A DNA stretch of 35,139 bases from Clostridia bacterium. Lineage in GTDB: Bacteria; Bacillota; DSM-521; Neomoorellales; JACIYF01. Position 1 is the stretch's first letter. Each line of letters starts with the position of its first letter. Shown here piece after piece: positions 7,460 through 14,296 of the stretch. The stretch spans positions 1-35,139 of the forward strand of contig JACIYF010000016.1 in the NCBI GenBank assembly GCA_014360065.1. Direction: 5' to 3'. The position numbers and the translations under genes are program-made. The notes beneath the pieces were generated by a model. That model did no database searches. It was given only the letters and a program-made list of their open reading frames with translations, and was not told where the DNA came from.

Positions 7460-8272
7460 ATGGTGGTAGAAAACGAGACCAGAGCTACCATCGGAATCTT
7501 TGGTGGATCTGGGTTTTACCAGCTCATGGAAGGAGCAGAGTCTATCAAGGTGGATACCCCGTACGGTCCGCCTAGCAGCAGGATTACCTTGGTAGAGCTT
7601 GGGGGCAAAAAAGTAGCTTTTCTTCCTAGGCACGGGCGGGACCACAGCCTTCCGCCCCACATGATCAATTACCGGGCTAACCTTTTTGCTATGAAGTCAT
7701 TGGGCGTGGAAAGGGTCATTGGCCCATGCGCCTCGGGCAGCTTACAGCCGCATATCATGCCCGGAGATTTCGTTCTGTGTGACCAGTTTGTAGACCGAAC
7801 CAATGGTCGCAAGGACACGTATTACGATGGTCCCACTACCACCCACATCGGCATGGCGGATCCTTACTGCCAAGAGATGCGGGAGGTTGCTTTGGAAGAG
7901 GCCAAAAAGCTGGGGCTGAGAGTGCATCCGCGCGGAACGGTGGTGGTTATCCAAGGCCCTCGGTTTTCTACCCGGGCCGAAAGCCGTTGGTTTAGCCAGA
8001 TGGGCTGGGAGGTCATCAATATGACTCAGTACCCGGAAGTGGTTTTAGCGCGGGAGCTGGGCATGTGTTACTTGAACATATCTCTAATTACCGATTATGA
8101 TGTTGGGCTGGAAGGTCGCCCTGATATCAAGCCAGTTAGTCAGCAGGAAGTGATTCGGGTATTCCAAGAAAACAACGAGAAGCTACGCCAGTACTTGGAA
8201 GCCATCGTAAGAGCGCTGCCTGAAAAGAGAAAGTGCGAGTGCGCTCGGGCGGTGGAGACAGCCCGGATGTAA
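7460..8272 (+). CDS. mtnP: 5'-methylthioadenosine phosphorylase (MTAP/MTIP family)
   Basis: 270 residues from ATG 7460, chosen over an upstream in-frame TTG at 7448 because GGAGGTG (7450-7456) is correctly spaced from the ATG. It is a PNP-superfamily trimeric phosphorylase. The phosphate-binding start is IGIFGGSGFY, followed by LPRHGRDHSLPPH, ASGSLQPHIMPGD, VVIQGPRFSTRAES, the methylthioribose contact INMTQYPEVVLARE, and the base-specificity motif TDYD. The paired Asp residues match those of human MTAP that select a 6-amino purine, so adenine release is more likely than hypoxanthine release. It follows apt and ends at a strong bidirectional terminator. The C-terminal Cys-rich tail (KCECARAVETARM) is not a recognised domain. 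Confidence 0.88.
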   Translation: MVVENETRATIGIFGGSGFYQLMEGAESIKVDTPYGPPSSRITLVELGGKKVAFLPRHGRDHSLPPHMINYRANLFAMKSLGVERVIGPCASGSLQPHIMPGDFVLCDQFVDRTNGRKDTYYDGPTTTHIGMADPYCQEMREVALEEAKKLGLRVHPRGTVVVIQGPRFSTRAESRWFSQMGWEVINMTQYPEVVLARELGMCYLNISLITDYDVGLEGRPDIKPVSQQEVIRVFQENNEKLRQYLEAIVRALPEKRKCECARAVETARM

Positions 8273-8286
8273 CTGCTGGGTTCTTA

Positions 8287-8316
8287 GAAAACCCCGCTTT
8301 ATAAAGCGGGGTTTTC
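8287..8316. terminator. Bidirectional rho-independent terminator between mtnP and the M42 genes
   Basis: A perfect 30-bp palindrome (GAAAACCCCGCTTTA at 8287-8301 and its exact complement at 8302-8316). It is A-rich on one side and T-rich on the other, so it can work for both converging transcripts. Its right half is also coding sequence: bases from 8299 on encode the last residues (ENPAL) and stop of the minus-strand M42 gene. Confidence 0.85.
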
Positions 8317-9297
8317 CAGTAGGGCCACCAAGAGCTTGACTGCGTTTTCCAGGTCATCTAGATCGATCATTTCGTTGGGCGTATGACCATACCGACAGGG
8401 TAGGGAAAGTACACCAGAAGGTATGCCTTCGCGGGCGATATGGATGGTCCCGGCATCGGTCCCGCCGTGGGTAAGTACTTCTATTTGGTAGGGAATGCTC
8501 CTCATTTCCGCAGTCTCGACCATCAGCCTTTTAATTGCCGGATGGGCCACCAACAACCGGTCCATGACTTTGATGGCTGGTCCCTTGCCTAGCTCTACTG
8601 CCATAGGTGGTTTGCTCTCCGGCGTATCTCCAGTAAGGGTAATGTCTACCGCCAAGGCGACATCGGGATCGATCCCAAAAGCTGCCGTTCTCGCTCCTCT
8701 GGCCCCAACTTCTTCTTGCACAGAAAAGACGAAATAAAGAGCCTTGGGAGTTGACGGCCGCCTCTTGATGGTTTCGATCAGAATGGCACAGCCAGCCCGG
8801 TCGTCAAGGGCCTTGGCCATTAATCGATTACCTAAAACAGCGGGTTGACTGTGAAATACGGCCATATCGCCCACGGCAACTTTGGCTTTGGCATCCTCTC
8901 GATCCTTGGCACCGATATCGATGTAGAGCTTGGAAAGTTGGAGGTTTTTAGGATCTTCTAAAGGCTCAGAGTAAATGGCCCCAATGGTTCCGTTACCAAA
9001 CACAACCTGGCTCCCAAGCAAGATGCTTGGCGATTGCCCACCCACATTGGTAAAGCGTAGAAAGCCATGTTCGTCGATGTAAGTTATCATTAAGGCGATC
9101 TCATCCATGTGGGCAGACATCATTATTTTTCGGCCCTCGCCACGGCGAACCGCAACCAAATTGCCCAGAGGGTCGGTCTTAATCTCGTCAACATAGGCAA
9201 ATATTTCTTGCTCAATAAGTTGGCGTACCAGGTCCTCTCGACCTGAAGCGCCGAAGGTTTGGGAAAGCTGAACTAAAATCTCTTGTAAGTTACTCAT
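8299..9297 (-). CDS. M42 family metallo-aminopeptidase, third gene of the array
   Basis: 332 residues from ATG 9297. M42 enzymes are dinuclear aminopeptidases that usually build dodecameric tetrahedral (TET) particles and trim short peptides. The ligand set is complete: His in SAHMDEIALM, Asp in ALDDRAGC, the catalytic and ligand Glu pair in VQEEVGARGA, Asp in LAVDITLTGDTPE, and His in CRYGHTPNE; THGGTDAG is also conserved. The start overlaps the stop of the upstream M42 gene as ATGA, which shows translational coupling. Its 3' end runs into the palindromic terminator shared with mtnP. Endoglucanase labels sometimes given to this family are unlikely to be right. Confidence 0.92.
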   Translation of the reverse strand: MSNLQEILVQLSQTFGASGREDLVRQLIEQEIFAYVDEIKTDPLGNLVAVRRGEGRKIMMSAHMDEIALMITYIDEHGFLRFTNVGGQSPSILLGSQVVFGNGTIGAIYSEPLEDPKNLQLSKLYIDIGAKDREDAKAKVAVGDMAVFHSQPAVLGNRLMAKALDDRAGCAILIETIKRRPSTPKALYFVFSVQEEVGARGARTAAFGIDPDVALAVDITLTGDTPESKPPMAVELGKGPAIKVMDRLLVAHPAIKRLMVETAEMRSIPYQIEVLTHGGTDAGTIHIAREGIPSGVLSLPCRYGHTPNEMIDLDDLENAVKLLVALLENPAL

Positions 9298-10349
9298 TGT
9301 AGGAGCCCCCTTCTCTCCATATCCCTCAAAAATTCCAGCACTAGTTGGTAGGTATTCTCCATGTCAACTTTATCCAGCAGAGAGGCCGGCGAGTGAATGT
9401 AGCGGGCAGGCACTGACACTACCGCTGCTGGCACTCCAGCCCTGGTCAGGCTTATGGCCCCAGCATCGGTGCCACCGGTGCCTGCCTGCTTGAGCTGGTA
9501 CGGTATATTATTGGCCTCAGCAATGGCAACTAGCCGCTGCCAAAGGCGAGGGGGAGACACTAGGGACCGGTCCATAACAGTTATTACCGGTCCTTGTCCC
9601 AGCGAAGAACAATACTCAGCCTCCTTACTCTCCGGTACATCCGAAGCAGTAGTCACTTCGATAGCCAAAGCTACCTGGGGTTCTATCCGATAGGCTGCTA
9701 CCTGGGCGCCTCGAAGTCCGACTTCTTCTTGAGCAGTAAAAGTATAGTAGACGGGAAGGGACAGGTCGCGGCATTGAACCATCAAATCCAAGAGGATTGC
9801 GCAACCGGCTCGGTCGTCTAAGGCCTTGGCGCGGATCCTCCTTTCCCCCAATTCCGTATAAGAAGTAGCAAATACGACTGCATCTCCGATCTTGACCAGC
9901 TTCTCTGCTTCTTCCTTACTATTGCATCCTAGGTCGATAAATAGGTCCTTGACCTTCAAGGCACGATTCCGTTCTTCTTTTTCCTGAAGATGGATTGGCT
10001 TAGCACCAATTACGCCCGGTATCCGATCCTTACCTACCAAGACTGGTTTGGATACCAAGACCCGGGGATCGATGCCGCCAAGAGGTCGGAATCTCAGCCA
10101 ACCAGAAGCTTCTATGTAGGTAATCATCATTCCAACTTCGTCCATGTGGGCTGATAGCATAACCCTTGGTTTGGTAGCAGAGGGATCAGACTGGTTTCTG
10201 GGGGCAACGATTAAGTTGCCTAAGGCGTCAACGACCATGCCGGAGTTAAATTCTGGCAAGGCCTCAGCGATATACCTGCGAAGAAGCTGGCGTATTTCGC
10301 TCTCATGACCCGAAGGGCCTGAAGCCTCAGCCAATTCTTTTAGAAGCAT
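9294..10349 (-). CDS. M42 family metallo-aminopeptidase, second gene of the array
   Basis: 351 residues from ATG 10349, preceded by GAGGAGC on the minus strand. It is the same family as its two neighbours: SAHMDEVGMM, ALDDRAGC, AQEEVGLRGA, GGTDAGAISL and ARYIHSPASL are all present. At the position where the neighbours have a ligand Asp (LAVDIT, IAIDVC) it reads AIEVTTASDVPE, so a Glu may replace the metal-binding Asp; this could alter metal preference or specificity. It overlaps the upstream gene by 10 bases and the downstream gene by 4, so the three genes form one tightly coupled unit. Confidence 0.92.
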   Translation of the reverse strand: MLLKELAEASGPSGHESEIRQLLRRYIAEALPEFNSGMVVDALGNLIVAPRNQSDPSATKPRVMLSAHMDEVGMMITYIEASGWLRFRPLGGIDPRVLVSKPVLVGKDRIPGVIGAKPIHLQEKEERNRALKVKDLFIDLGCNSKEEAEKLVKIGDAVVFATSYTELGERRIRAKALDDRAGCAILLDLMVQCRDLSLPVYYTFTAQEEVGLRGAQVAAYRIEPQVALAIEVTTASDVPESKEAEYCSSLGQGPVITVMDRSLVSPPRLWQRLVAIAEANNIPYQLKQAGTGGTDAGAISLTRAGVPAAVVSVPARYIHSPASLLDKVDMENTYQLVLEFLRDMERRGLLQ

Positions 10350-11395
10350 ACTAGCTCCTCCTTGTAAGCAGGGGTTACTGTCGCAATAAAGCTCGCCAGT
10401 AGCTGGCCGGTTTTGCGGATATCAGCAAGGGCCAATGTTTCTACCGAGGTGTGCATGTAGCGAAGGGGTATGGATACCAAAGCCGTGGGTACACCAGATT
10501 GAGCCATTTGCAGGGCAAAGGCATCAGTTCCTTCAGGGCTGGGGGAGGGGTCCGGTTGCCATGGGATACCCCGCTCTTCTGCTATCCGCTTGAGCCAAAC
10601 GAAAAGGGCGGGGTGAACGTGGGGGCCAATGCCCAGTGCTGGCCCTTTTCCAAGCTTGGCAGTATCCTCCTCGGGAGCGCCAGGCATGTTACCGTGACAA
10701 ACATCGATGGCGATGGCCAGGTCGGGGTTGATGCGAAAGGAGCTTACGGTGGCGCCTCGGTACCCCAACTCTTCCTGTACCGAAGCTATGGCAAAGACAT
10801 CGGCTTGGTGTTTGATTAAGCTTAATTCCCTCAGGCATTCCAGAATGGCGGCTGTACCGGCCCGGTCATCTAAAGCTTTGCCAGCTACTACACCATTTTG
10901 AAGGGTGAGCAGTTTTCGATCCACAGTTGCCATATCACCTATACGGATTAGTTTCCGAACCTGCTCCTCGGACCGGCCAGTATCAATGAACATATCCTCT
11001 ATCTTCGGAGCTTTCTGTTGTTCATTGCTATCCTGAAGATGGGGCGGCTTGGCGCCAATGACGCCCAATACCGGTTCGGAACCATTAATGACCACTTCTT
11101 GACCAACCAAGGTACGCTGGTCTATGCCTCCCGAAGTAGCAAAGCGCAAAAACCCTCCCTTTTCTATTTTGGTAATTACCAAACCAATTTCGTCGGCGTG
11201 AGCAACCAGCATTATGCGAGGGCGAGGTTCAGTTCCCATGCCGTACTTTATCCCGGTAACGTTGCCTAGCCTATCCGGTTGGCATTCGTCCAAAAATGGC
11301 TGCCAGGCTGCGGCTATCGATAGCGCCACTTCCCCCTCGTAGCCAGATACACCCACAAGCGGTGAAACTAAACGTAGGTAGTCAAGACAATCCAC
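10340..11395 (-). CDS. M42 family metallo-aminopeptidase, first gene of the array
   Basis: 351 residues if started at GTG 11395, which sits 6 bases after GGAGGG (minus strand). An in-frame TTG at 11416 would place that ribosome binding site inside the gene. The active-site set is intact: LVAHADEIGLV, ALDDRAGTA, VQEELGYRGA, IAIDVCHGNMPG and LRYMHTSVE. It begins VDCLDYLRLVSPLVGVSGYEGEV, the usual M42 N-terminal region. It is the first gene of the minus-strand array and is read from an extended -10 promoter about 55 bases upstream, opposite the triple-HTH regulator. Its sequence is clearly diverged from the other two, so the array is an old duplication. Confidence 0.92.
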   Translation of the reverse strand: MDCLDYLRLVSPLVGVSGYEGEVALSIAAAWQPFLDECQPDRLGNVTGIKYGMGTEPRPRIMLVAHADEIGLVITKIEKGGFLRFATSGGIDQRTLVGQEVVINGSEPVLGVIGAKPPHLQDSNEQQKAPKIEDMFIDTGRSEEQVRKLIRIGDMATVDRKLLTLQNGVVAGKALDDRAGTAAILECLRELSLIKHQADVFAIASVQEELGYRGATVSSFRINPDLAIAIDVCHGNMPGAPEEDTAKLGKGPALGIGPHVHPALFVWLKRIAEERGIPWQPDPSPSPEGTDAFALQMAQSGVPTALVSIPLRYMHTSVETLALADIRKTGQLLASFIATVTPAYKEELVCF

Positions 11396-11447
11396 CAAGC
11401 ACCCTCCAGTTTCCAAAATTAGGCTAGCTTAAAGCCCGATACTTTAG

Positions 11448-11456
11448 ATTATACCA
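11448..11456 (-). promoter_or_regulatory. Extended -10 promoter for the M42 array
   Basis: On the minus strand the sequence reads TGGTATAAT, a perfect TATAAT (11453-11448) with an upstream TGn extension. There is no good -35 hexamer at 17 bases, as expected for an extended -10 promoter. It is 53 bases upstream of the GTG start of the first M42 gene. Confidence 0.55.
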
Positions 11457-11497
11457 AAATGAGTTTGCCCCTTTCGGGTATTACCATTCCCAAACAC

Positions 11498-11528
11498 TTG
11501 ACAAACTGCTGGTTTGTTTAATTATACT
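11498..11528 (+). promoter_or_regulatory. Probable sigma-A promoter for the triple-HTH regulator
   Basis: TTGACA (11498-11503), a 19-base spacer, then TATACT (11523-11528). Transcription would start near 11535. That excludes ATG 11534 as the translation start and supports ATG 11570. Confidence 0.55.
11501..11517. promoter_or_regulatory. Palindrome overlapping the -35 region: candidate operator
   Basis: ACAAAC-N5-GTTTGT, a perfect inverted repeat with 6-base arms. It begins inside the -35 hexamer of the regulator promoter and fills the spacer. The size and symmetry suit a dimeric HTH protein, so autoregulation by the adjacent gene is plausible. This is inference only. Confidence 0.4.
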
Positions 11529-11569
11529 ATTGGATGGGAACCAATTTCTCAAATGGGAGCGAAAGAACA

Positions 11570-12373
11570 ATGCTGGTACGCGGAGAGAGGATTCGGAAGT
11601 TCCGTGAAGAAAGAGGTTATTCTCTGGCTGAGTTCGCTAGCAAGGCCAATGTATCGATTTCTTATTTAAGTGAAATCGAAAGAGGTGCTAAAAAACCTTC
11701 TCTTCGCACCTTGGACCGCATTGCCCAGACTCTAAACGTATCCCGGGCCCAGTTGGTCGAACTGGACGGGGACATCAAAGGTATTAGCCTTGGGGACAAG
11801 GTACGCTTACTCAGGGAGGAAAAAAACTGGACTCTCAATCAGCTAGCAGAGAAGGCGGGTATATCCATTTCCTATTTAAGTGAGATTGAGCGGGGAAATG
11901 TTTATCCGGCTGTGCACACAGTCCGCCGCTTAGCAGAAGAGCTGGGTGTTTCACCCTCAGTTTTGGTAGGACAGGGCGGTGCCCTAGGCCACAAGATCCG
12001 GAAGGCACGGGAAGAACAAGGTTTGACCCAGGCAGAGCTGGCCAGGCTGGCGGGGGTATCCGGGGGGCTGATTGGTCAAATTGAGCATGGCAAGGTTCAG
12101 CCTTCCTTGCAAACGGTGGAGAAAATCGCGGGGGTACTGGGTATGTCCCCCTGTTACTTTATTGTGGAAGATGTCGGCCTGGAAGACATGGTTCAAGTCA
12201 TGGGCCCAGGGATGCGGGAAGTGCTGAGCGACCCTAAGGTGCAGTCAGTTCTGCGGCTAATCTGCAACTGCAGTAGTGAGGAGATAAAGTTCATTCTAAA
12301 TTTCATCCAACTGTATAAACGCTCTCACCCGGGCTTTAGCTCCCCAGAAGTAGAGTCGGGGGATATTGAATAA
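11570..12373 (+). CDS. Transcriptional regulator with three tandem XRE-type HTH domains
   Basis: 267 residues from ATG 11570 (GGGAG 11555-11559 upstream). An in-frame ATG at 11534 lies at or before the expected transcription start and is not preferred. It has three complete Cro/C1-type HTH units: residues about 6-60 (IRKFREERGYSLAEFASKAN), 75-130 (VRLLREEKNWTLNQLAEKAG) and 140-195 (IRKAREEQGLTQAELARLAG). The first two share SISYLSEIERG in the recognition region, while the third reads SGGLIGQIEHG. No sugar- or metal-binding cupin domain follows; the last 65 residues are helical (MREVLSDPKVQSVLRLI). It is divergent from the M42 array and upstream of dacF, so either could be a target. Single or double HTH copies are usual, and three is uncommon. 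Confidence 0.88.
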   Translation: MLVRGERIRKFREERGYSLAEFASKANVSISYLSEIERGAKKPSLRTLDRIAQTLNVSRAQLVELDGDIKGISLGDKVRLLREEKNWTLNQLAEKAGISISYLSEIERGNVYPAVHTVRRLAEELGVSPSVLVGQGGALGHKIRKAREEQGLTQAELARLAGVSGGLIGQIEHGKVQPSLQTVEKIAGVLGMSPCYFIVEDVGLEDMVQVMGPGMREVLSDPKVQSVLRLICNCSSEEIKFILNFIQLYKRSHPGFSSPEVESGDIE

Positions 12374-12411
12374 GGGCTGGGTAGCTAAAACCTAACGCTA
12401 GGGGGATTAAT

Positions 12412-13644
12412 TTGCGCGGACTCATCTTACCCATATTTATGGCAATAGTGCTGGCTACGAGCGGTCTGGTTCCGGTGGCAATTGCCCAGAGCCAGTCGCC
12501 TTTGCCTCAACCCCCGCAGGCTCCTTCTATTGTGGGGAAAGCCGGTATTTTGATTGACCAGGTTAGTGGCCAAGTCCTGTGGGCCAAAAACCCCGATCTC
12601 CAATTAGCTCCTGCTAGTACCACCAAGATACTTACCGCCTTGCTTGCCATTGAGAATTGCCGGTTAGAGGATACGGTGGTTGTTAGTCAGAGCGTTGTCG
12701 GCATTGACGGCACTTCGGTGTATCTGAAACCCGGGGAAAAACATAGCCTAAGGGACTTGTTGTACGCTATGCTGCTGAATTCAGCTAATGATGCCGCTGT
12801 GGCTATTGCTGAGCACGTAGCCGGATCGGTGCCGCGTTTTGTGGAGATGATGAACCAGAAAGCTGCCAGCTTAGGCGCAACTCATAGCCATTTCGTTACC
12901 CCCAATGGCCTTCCAGCACCAGGGCACTATACCACCGCCCGTGACTTAGCTACCATAGCCCGAGTAGCAATGCAGAATCCAACTTTTAGGCAAATAGTGG
13001 CAACCAAAACCTATCCCTGGCAAGGGCAAGAGTGGCAGACTACGCTGATTAATACCAACAAGCTTTTGGCTAGTTACTCAGGGTCAACCGGAATCAAGAC
13101 GGGCTACACCAGTGAAGCTGGCCAATGCTTAGTAGGCTCGGCCAGCCGGGGTGGGCGTTCCTACTTGGCGGTAGTGTTGGGAAGCTCTGGAAACAACGTA
13201 TGGTCTGATGTTGCCCGGCTCCTTGATTATGGGTTTAACAACTTTAGCCAGCTGCAACTGGTAAAGGCTGGCGAAATAGTAGGCAGTCTTAAAGTTAATG
13301 GCAAGGAAGTTGCCGTCCAGGCAAAGGATTCGTTGGTTTATTCCAGCCCTGCCGGGCAACTCAACCAGGTTAACTACCGCCTGGTGGTCGATCGCGCTAG
13401 ACTTCCCCTTAAGGCAGGGGATCAATTGGGACATTTAGTGGTGTCCGTCAATGGCCAACAGGTGGGTGTGGTCCCTGCCGTTAGCGCCAGTACAGTTACT
13501 AAGCCGCTGACTTGGACCGACTGGTGGCTCCGCTTGACATATTTGTTGGCTGGTGTGTGGGCTGTCAAGCTGGTATTGACATTTAGAAAGCGAAGGCTGG
13601 TATCTCGCAATTACCCCACTTTGGGCCGGGATTACCTCGGTTAG
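12412..13644 (+). CDS. dacF: D-alanyl-D-alanine carboxypeptidase (DacF-type, class C low-molecular-mass PBP)
   Basis: 410 residues from TTG 12412, with GGGGG (12401-12405) upstream. It removes the terminal D-Ala from peptidoglycan pentapeptides outside the cell. A Sec signal peptide covers residues 1-25 (cleavage near AIA-Q). The three penicillin-binding motifs are present: STTK at 69-72 (nucleophile Ser69), SAN at 124-126 and KTG at 229-231. A PBP5-type C-terminal beta domain follows, then a C-terminal membrane helix at about 372-392 and a basic tail. In spore formers DacF acts in spore cortex synthesis, but vegetative DacA-like enzymes look alike, so the sub-family is less certain than the activity. 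It sits 38 bases after the regulator gene and 103 bases before cheW. Confidence 0.9.
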   Translation: MRGLILPIFMAIVLATSGLVPVAIAQSQSPLPQPPQAPSIVGKAGILIDQVSGQVLWAKNPDLQLAPASTTKILTALLAIENCRLEDTVVVSQSVVGIDGTSVYLKPGEKHSLRDLLYAMLLNSANDAAVAIAEHVAGSVPRFVEMMNQKAASLGATHSHFVTPNGLPAPGHYTTARDLATIARVAMQNPTFRQIVATKTYPWQGQEWQTTLINTNKLLASYSGSTGIKTGYTSEAGQCLVGSASRGGRSYLAVVLGSSGNNVWSDVARLLDYGFNNFSQLQLVKAGEIVGSLKVNGKEVAVQAKDSLVYSSPAGQLNQVNYRLVVDRARLPLKAGDQLGHLVVSVNGQQVGVVPAVSASTVTKPLTWTDWWLRLTYLLAGVWAVKLVLTFRKRRLVSRNYPTLGRDYLG

Positions 13645-13681
13645 AAATTGGCTAGAAGAGAAGATTTTCGAGCTCCAGCTG

Positions 13682-13708
13682 TCAATATCCAAGAAAGGAT
13701 TCCGATGA
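13682..13708 (+). promoter_or_regulatory. Weak sigma-28-like promoter before cheW
   Basis: TCAA (13682-13685), a 15-base spacer, then TCCGATGA (13701-13708), compared with the consensus TAAA-N15-GCCGATAA. Three bases differ, so this is a candidate only. Its position in the only gap upstream of the chemotaxis block supports it. Confidence 0.3.
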
Positions 13709-13747
13709 AAGTAATATGGAGCAAGTCTGGTTGAGGAGGTTTCAACT

Positions 13748-14284
13748 TTGGATATGGCACTGGAGGAGCAGCTAGTAGTCTTTCAGCTGGCTGGGGAGAC
13801 CTACGGAGTCAACATTAGCTCTGTACACGAAATTATTCGTATGCAAGAAATTACCAAGGTGCCTCGCACTCCCGATTTCGTGGAAGGGGTAATCAATCTT
13901 CGTGGGCGGATTATTCCTGTGATCGATCTGCGCAAACGGTTTAACCTGCCACTGCAGGAGAAAACTCAATCATCAAGGATTATAGTTATTGAGATGGATA
14001 GCGTAACTGTAGGCATGATTGTGGATTCGGTTTCGGAGGTCATTCGACTGCCTTTAGACCAGATTGAGCCTGCGCCTCCTATGGTCGGTGGCGTGGATGC
14101 TGCCTACCTGCGCGGCGTGGGCAAGAGGGAAAAAGGCCTGATTGTGCTTCTCGATTTAAACCAGGTACTTAAAAGGGAAGAAAAGGCTGAGCTCAAAGAT
14201 AGCGCTAACCAAGCTATGCTTCAAAATGAGGCTGAAACAAAAAAGGGCGAAGCGCCGGCCCAAGCGGCTAAGGCCAGTCTTTAA
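13748..14284 (+). CDS. cheW: Chemotaxis coupling protein CheW
   Basis: 178 residues from TTG 13748, 6 bases after GAGGAGGT (13734-13741). CheW links chemoreceptors to the kinase CheA in the polar array. The full CheW domain spans residues about 8-145: QLVVFQLAGETYGVNI, the VPRTPDFVEGVINLRGRIIPVIDLRKRF core, and GMIVDSVSEVIRL. The last 30 residues are Ala/Glu/Lys-rich and probably disordered. It is the first gene of the chemotaxis block, with cheA starting about 12 bases downstream. Confidence 0.95.
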   Translation: MDMALEEQLVVFQLAGETYGVNISSVHEIIRMQEITKVPRTPDFVEGVINLRGRIIPVIDLRKRFNLPLQEKTQSSRIIVIEMDSVTVGMIVDSVSEVIRLPLDQIEPAPPMVGGVDAAYLRGVGKREKGLIVLLDLNQVLKREEKAELKDSANQAMLQNEAETKKGEAPAQAAKASL

Positions 14285-14296
14285 GAGGTGGCAAAA

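Noticed and set aside
11497-11505. CTTGACAAA, the reverse of a Spo0A-like box, before the triple-HTH gene
   Set aside because: It matches 8 of 9 positions but coincides with the -35 hexamer TTGACA plus adenines, so the similarity is expected by chance.
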